Source: Gammaproteobacteria bacterium (lineage in GTDB: Bacteria > Pseudomonadota > Gammaproteobacteria > Enterobacterales > Alteromonadaceae). From it: a stretch of DNA of 7,009 bases. Below are positions 6,956-7,009 of this stretch, one piece after another. Positions within the stretch are counted from its first letter, which is position 1, and each line of letters opens with the position of its first letter. The stretch spans positions 1 to 7,009 of the forward strand of contig JAIXSW010000194.1 of assembly GCA_027484495.1 (NCBI GenBank). Direction: 5' to 3'. The notes under the pieces are model-generated. The model did not search any database. It saw only the letters and a program-made list of their open reading frames with translations, and was not told the DNA's origin. Position numbers and translations under genes: made by a program.

Positions 6956-7009
6956 GTCTGAAATAAAATAACTAAAAGTAAGTTGTTGAAAATAAACGAT
7001 TAAATATCT
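6956..7009. other. AT-rich non-coding edge of the window
   Basis: These last 54 bases are about 20% GC (11 of 54 by my count), far below the GC-rich genes nearby, and hold no open frame of note. The composition change starts exactly where the TGTCCGC repeats end. It could be a promoter-rich gap for the YciI gene or the start of a different DNA segment that continues outside the window. Confidence 0.5.

Overview
This 7.0-kb window is a compact stretch of bacterial chromosome with five protein genes, four of which carry export signals. The genes have moderately high GC and good Shine-Dalgarno sites. Secreted and lipoprotein metallopeptidases of this kind, together with a long palindromic intergenic repeat, suggest a marine or freshwater gammaproteobacterium, perhaps an Alteromonadales/Chromatiaceae relative such as Rheinheimera or Alishewanella. 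That placement is inference from protein style and was not tested.

Layout. Bases 1-126 hold a long imperfect palindrome that looks like a dispersed intergenic repeat. A small exported protein of unknown function follows on the plus strand (171-761). After a 138-bp gap comes a plus-strand gene for an outer-membrane-type lipoprotein M28 metallopeptidase (900-2615), with a palindrome directly against its ribosome binding site. A short terminator that should work in both directions (2629-2659) separates it from a convergent minus-strand gene for a stand-alone periplasmic solute-binding-like protein (2702-3430). A second hairpin terminator (3500-3522) ends a long minus-strand gene for a two-half M16 (pitrilysin/insulinase type) lipoprotein peptidase (3539-6397). 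Upstream of that lies a minus-strand YciI-family gene (6518-6847). The final ~130 bp (6880-7009) hold a cluster of five TGTCCGC boxes in direct and inverted order, followed by about 54 bp of roughly 20% GC.

How the genes fit together. The two zinc peptidases carry lipobox signals with Gln after the lipidated Cys, so both probably sit in the outer membrane facing the periplasm. They could degrade peptides there, one trimming N-termini (M28) and one cutting oligopeptides internally (M16). The solute-binding-like protein has no transporter genes beside it, so a role in peptide or amino-acid uptake is only a guess. YciI may share a transcript with the M16 gene, since no terminator is visible between them.

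I see no CRISPR array, rRNA or tRNA gene, toxin-antitoxin pair or clear defence system. The least explained parts are the two non-coding repeat structures at the window edges and the unknown secreted protein.
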